In this document: positions 61,604 through 64,000 of the stretch, piece by piece
Position numbering within the stretch: position 1 is the first letter of the stretch
How the letters are laid out: each line of letters begins with the position of its first letter
Assembly (NCBI RefSeq): GCF_002975275.1
Contig: NZ_PCOQ01000012.1
Span: 62,001-126,000 of the forward strand
Origin: Achromobacter sp. MYb9
Lineage (GTDB): Bacteria; Pseudomonadota; Gammaproteobacteria; Burkholderiales; Burkholderiaceae_B
Reading direction: 5' to 3'
Length of the DNA stretch: 64,000 nucleotides
The notes under the pieces: generated by a model
What the model saw: the letters and a program-made list of their open reading frames with translations, nothing else
The model's database searches: none
What the model was told of the DNA's origin: nothing
Position numbers and translations under genes: made by a program

Positions 61604-63163
61604 TTAGCGCGCCTCGCCCGCCGCGGGTTCGCCGCGCAGGGCCGAATCCAGGTATTCGCTGCGGGCGCGCGCGTCCGGGAAACGCATGTCCCGGTAGCTG
61701 ATGAAGCGAGATCCGCGCGCCAGCCGATAGCCCAGCCAGATCAGCAGGAACAGCGGAATGCCGACATAGGTGGCCACCACGCCGCCCCAATCGATCCGGT
61801 CCTGCAGGAACGCCTGATAGTTCTGGCCCAGGGTGATGATCAGGCACAGCACGAAGGCGAAGATCGGGCCGAACGGGAAGAACGGCGACACGTACGGCAG
61901 ATCAGCCAGGTTGTTGCCCTGCTTCACGTAGCCGCGGCGGAAGCGGTAGTGGCTGATGGCGATGCCCAGCCACGCGATGAAGCCCGTCATGCCCGACGTG
62001 TTCAACAGCCAGATGTAAACCGCATTGGGGCTGAAGATGAACGTGAAGAAGCACAGCGCCGCCACCACGGTCGTCGCCAGCAGCGCCCACAGCGGCACCC
62101 CATTGCGCGAAATACGGCCAAAAATGCGCGGCGCCTTGCCTTCGCGGGCCAGGCTGTACAGCATGCGCGTGGCCGCATACATGCCCGAATTGCCCGCCGA
62201 CAGCACCGACGTCAGCACCACGGCGTTCATGACCGACGCCGCCCCCAGCAGGCCGGCGCGTTCGAAGATCAGCGCGAACGGGCTGACGCTGATGTCCTCG
62301 ACCTCGTTGCGCAGCAGATGCGGGTCGGTATAGGGAATCAGCAGGCCAATCACCAGAATGGCCATGACGTAGAACAGCAGGATGCGCCAGAACACCTGCC
62401 GCACCGCACGCGGCAAATTGCGCGCCGGGTCCTTGGATTCGCCCGCGGCGATGCCGATCAGTTCCGTGCCCTGGAACGAAAAACCCACCACCATCGCAAC
62501 CCCGATCAGGGCCGCAAAACCGCCCGCGAACGGTGCATCGCCGACGGTCCAATTGGCCAGGCCGCCCGTTTCGCCGCCGCGGATGATGCCCAGCAGCATC
62601 ATCACGCCCATGGCCACGAAACCCAGCACGGCAACCACTTTGATCAGCGCGAACCAGAATTCAGCTTCGCCGAAGCCGCGCGCCGACATGGCGTTCAGGC
62701 CAAAGGTAATCGCCAGGAACAAGGCGCTCCAGTAGAAGCCGGGCACATCGGGAAACCAGTACGCCATGACAAGCTGCGCCGCCACCAGGTCCACCGCCAC
62801 GGTGACCGCCCAGTTGTACCAATAGTTCCAACCCAGCGCGAAGCCGAATCCGTCTTCGACATAGCGGGCGCCATAAGTGGAGAACGAGCCCGAAACCGGC
62901 ATCGCCGCGGCCAATTCGCCCAGGCTGGTCATCAGGAAATAGACCATCACCCCGATCAGCACATAGCCCAGCAGCGCGCCGCCGGGCCCCGCCTTGGCAA
63001 TGGTCGCCCCCGAGGCGACGAACAGGCCGGTTCCGATGGAACCGCCCACCGCGATCATGGTCAGGTGGCGCGCGGACAGCGTCCGGCGCAGCTCGGACGG
63101 TTGGCCCGCCTTCGCTGCGCGCGTGCCGCTTGCGCGGCGTTCATCGTGTTCCGATGGTGCCAA
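61604..63163 (-). CDS. lysP: Lysine-specific APC permease LysP
   Basis: This 519-residue protein has twelve membrane segments. The stretch SARHLTMIAVGGSIGTGLF opens the first (about residues 31-49), and GFSFQGTELIGIAAGESKDP, ISVSPFALIFE, GNSGMYAATRMLY, ISHYRFRRGYV and LIITLGQNYQAF follow E. coli LysP closely in order. LysP imports L-lysine with protons and, in E. coli, also controls CadC; no cad gene is visible here. It lies downstream of amn on the same strand across a 132-base gap containing two hairpins. Confidence 0.92.
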   Translation of the reverse strand: MAPSEHDERRASGTRAAKAGQPSELRRTLSARHLTMIAVGGSIGTGLFVASGATIAKAGPGGALLGYVLIGVMVYFLMTSLGELAAAMPVSGSFSTYGARYVEDGFGFALGWNYWYNWAVTVAVDLVAAQLVMAYWFPDVPGFYWSALFLAITFGLNAMSARGFGEAEFWFALIKVVAVLGFVAMGVMMLLGIIRGGETGGLANWTVGDAPFAGGFAALIGVAMVVGFSFQGTELIGIAAGESKDPARNLPRAVRQVFWRILLFYVMAILVIGLLIPYTDPHLLRNEVEDISVSPFALIFERAGLLGAASVMNAVVLTSVLSAGNSGMYAATRMLYSLAREGKAPRIFGRISRNGVPLWALLATTVVAALCFFTFIFSPNAVYIWLLNTSGMTGFIAWLGIAISHYRFRRGYVKQGNNLADLPYVSPFFPFGPIFAFVLCLIITLGQNYQAFLQDRIDWGGVVATYVGIPLFLLIWLGYRLARGSRFISYRDMRFPDARARSEYLDSALRGEPAAGEAR

Positions 63164-63172
63164 AATGCTCTT

Positions 63173-63215
63173 CCTTCACGTCGTGAAGGCATCCGCGCCA
63201 CACGCTGCGGATGCC
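63173..63215 (-). other. Two consecutive inverted repeats upstream of lysP
   Basis: CCTTCAC-GTC-GTGAAGG (63173-63189) and GGCATCCGC / GCGGATGCC (63188-63215, 10-base loop) touch each other, 10 bases before lysP. The second may end the amn transcript, the first may be an operator or an SD-masking hairpin. There is no U-run. Confidence 0.45.
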
Positions 63216-63295
63216 TTGGGATTACCGGGCAACGCGCGAGAATAGCGCAAACCGCCCCGCCGCGAAAAACGCCGGGGCATCGGGGACGGATCCCG

Positions 63296-64000
63296 CTACT
63301 GGAAAGCGGTTTCCATGAACGTGCGCAGTTTGCGCGAATGCAGCCGCTCGGGCGGCATGTCGCGCAACCGCTCCAACGCCCGGATACCGATCTCCAGGTG
63401 CTGGTTGACCTGACGGCGATAGAAAACGCTGGCCATGCCGGGCAGTTTCAGTTCGCCATGCAAGGGTTTGTCCGACACGCACAGCAACGTGCCGTAAGGC
63501 ACGCGGAAACGGAACCCATTGGCGGCGATGGTGGCCGACTCCATATCCAGCGCGATCGCCCGCGACTGCGCAAAGCGTTCGACCAGTTCAACGTGGTCGC
63601 GCAGTTCCCAGTTGCGATTGTCGATGGTGGCGACCGTCCCGGTGCGCATGATGCGCTTCAAGTCCCACCCGGACAGCCCCGCCACTTCTTCCACCGCCTG
63701 CTCCAGCGCCACCTGCACCTCGGCCAGCGCCGGGACGGGCACCCAGGTGGGCAGGTCGGCGTCCAGGACGTGGTCCTCGCGCACATAGCCGTGCGCCAAC
63801 ACGTAGTCGCCCAGCCGCTGCGAATCGCGCAGACCGGCGCAATGGCCCAGCATCAGCCAGGCATGCGGGCGCAGCACGGCGATGTGGTCGGTGATGGTCT
63901 TGGCGTTGGACGGGCCCACCCCGATGTTCACCAGCGTGATGCCGGAATGGTCGCCGCGCACCAGGTGGTACGCAGGCATCTGCGGCAAGCGGGCGGCCTG
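63296..64000 (-). CDS. amn: AMP nucleosidase, C-terminal part (runs off the window)
   Basis: At least 234 residues are visible, and the open frame continues beyond base 64000, so the N-terminus is missing. The phosphorylase-like catalytic domain shows GITLVNIGVGPSNAKTITDH cut at GPSN, HAWLMLGHCAGLRDSQRLGD, and the C-terminal ALDMESATIAANGFRFRVPYGTLL (shown partly) with the catalytic Glu and SDKPLHGELKLPG. Amn hydrolyses AMP to adenine and ribose 5-phosphate. The gene is read toward lysP. Its full length in this family is about 480-500 residues. Confidence 0.92.
   Translation of the reverse strand, partial: QAARLPQMPAYHLVRGDHSGITLVNIGVGPSNAKTITDHIAVLRPHAWLMLGHCAGLRDSQRLGDYVLAHGYVREDHVLDADLPTWVPVPALAEVQVALEQAVEEVAGLSGWDLKRIMRTGTVATIDNRNWELRDHVELVERFAQSRAIALDMESATIAANGFRFRVPYGTLLCVSDKPLHGELKLPGMASVFYRRQVNQHLEIGIRALERLRDMPPERLHSRKLRTFMETAFQ

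Noticed and set aside
63173-63215. Lysine riboswitch upstream of lysP
   Set aside because: The leader is too short and lacks the multi-helix junction of the L-box; only two simple hairpins are present.

Overview
The window looks like chromosomal DNA of a high-GC betaproteobacterium of the Alcaligenaceae (Achromobacter or Bordetella type). The grounds are GC-rich coding on both strands, two Bug-family solute receptors, an oxyR/recG/dps block, an ntrBC-glnA block and the general gene style. The genus is inferred from family knowledge; no database was searched.

Positions 1-26.5 kb form an ABC-transporter-dependent (group 2 type) capsule locus. It opens with wecC (UDP-ManNAc to UDP-ManNAcA). Next comes a 1,756-residue multi-module protein (methyltransferase-like head, long coiled coil, CgeB-type glycosyltransferase, GT4 glycosyltransferase), two consecutive cytoplasmic heparinase II/III-fold proteins, a hexapeptide acetyltransferase and a reversed CgeB-type glycosyltransferase. 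The export set follows: kpsM, kpsT, kpsE, an outer-membrane export lipoprotein, kpsC and kpsS. After it lie a secreted beta-helix protein on the opposite strand, a protein I read as a degenerate Hint (hedgehog/intein-like) domain, two more glycosyltransferases and manC. Together they suggest a ManNAcA-containing chain built on a poly-Kdo lipid linker (KpsC/KpsS) and exported by KpsMTE plus the lipoprotein. From about 6.6 to 13.5 kb the DNA is visibly more AT-rich than the flanks, as expected for an exchangeable serotype cassette.

From 26.5 to 34 kb are an LTA-synthase-like membrane sulfatase, an SDR oxidoreductase, dps, oxyR, recG and ridA. From 33.3 to 37.2 kb a LysR regulator diverges from an AtuA-type catabolic operon with its own Bug receptor, which ends at a strong bidirectional terminator shared with fpr. 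From 38.2 to 41.8 kb is an FbpABC ferric-iron ABC transporter. A 15-bp tandem repeat lies between fbpC and a second Bug gene. Two pirins with a divergent LysR regulator follow.

From 45.9 to 50.3 kb are ntrC, ntrB and glnA on the minus strand. Upstream of glnA there is a textbook sigma-54 promoter and two NtrC sites. From 50.3 to 64 kb are hemW, rdgB, an EAL-CBS-GGDEF c-di-GMP protein whose 3' end overlaps a chemoreceptor gene, an acyl-CoA dehydrogenase with an MmgE/PrpD protein, rph, yicC, a DAO-family oxidoreductase, lysP and the 3' part of amn, which runs off the window.

The least-explained parts are the paired intracellular heparinase-fold proteins, the four-module capsule protein with a possible frameshift at its start, the degenerate Hint protein with its glycosyltransferase partners, and the 15-bp repeat tract. 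I saw no tRNA, rRNA, CRISPR array, insertion sequence or prophage gene.
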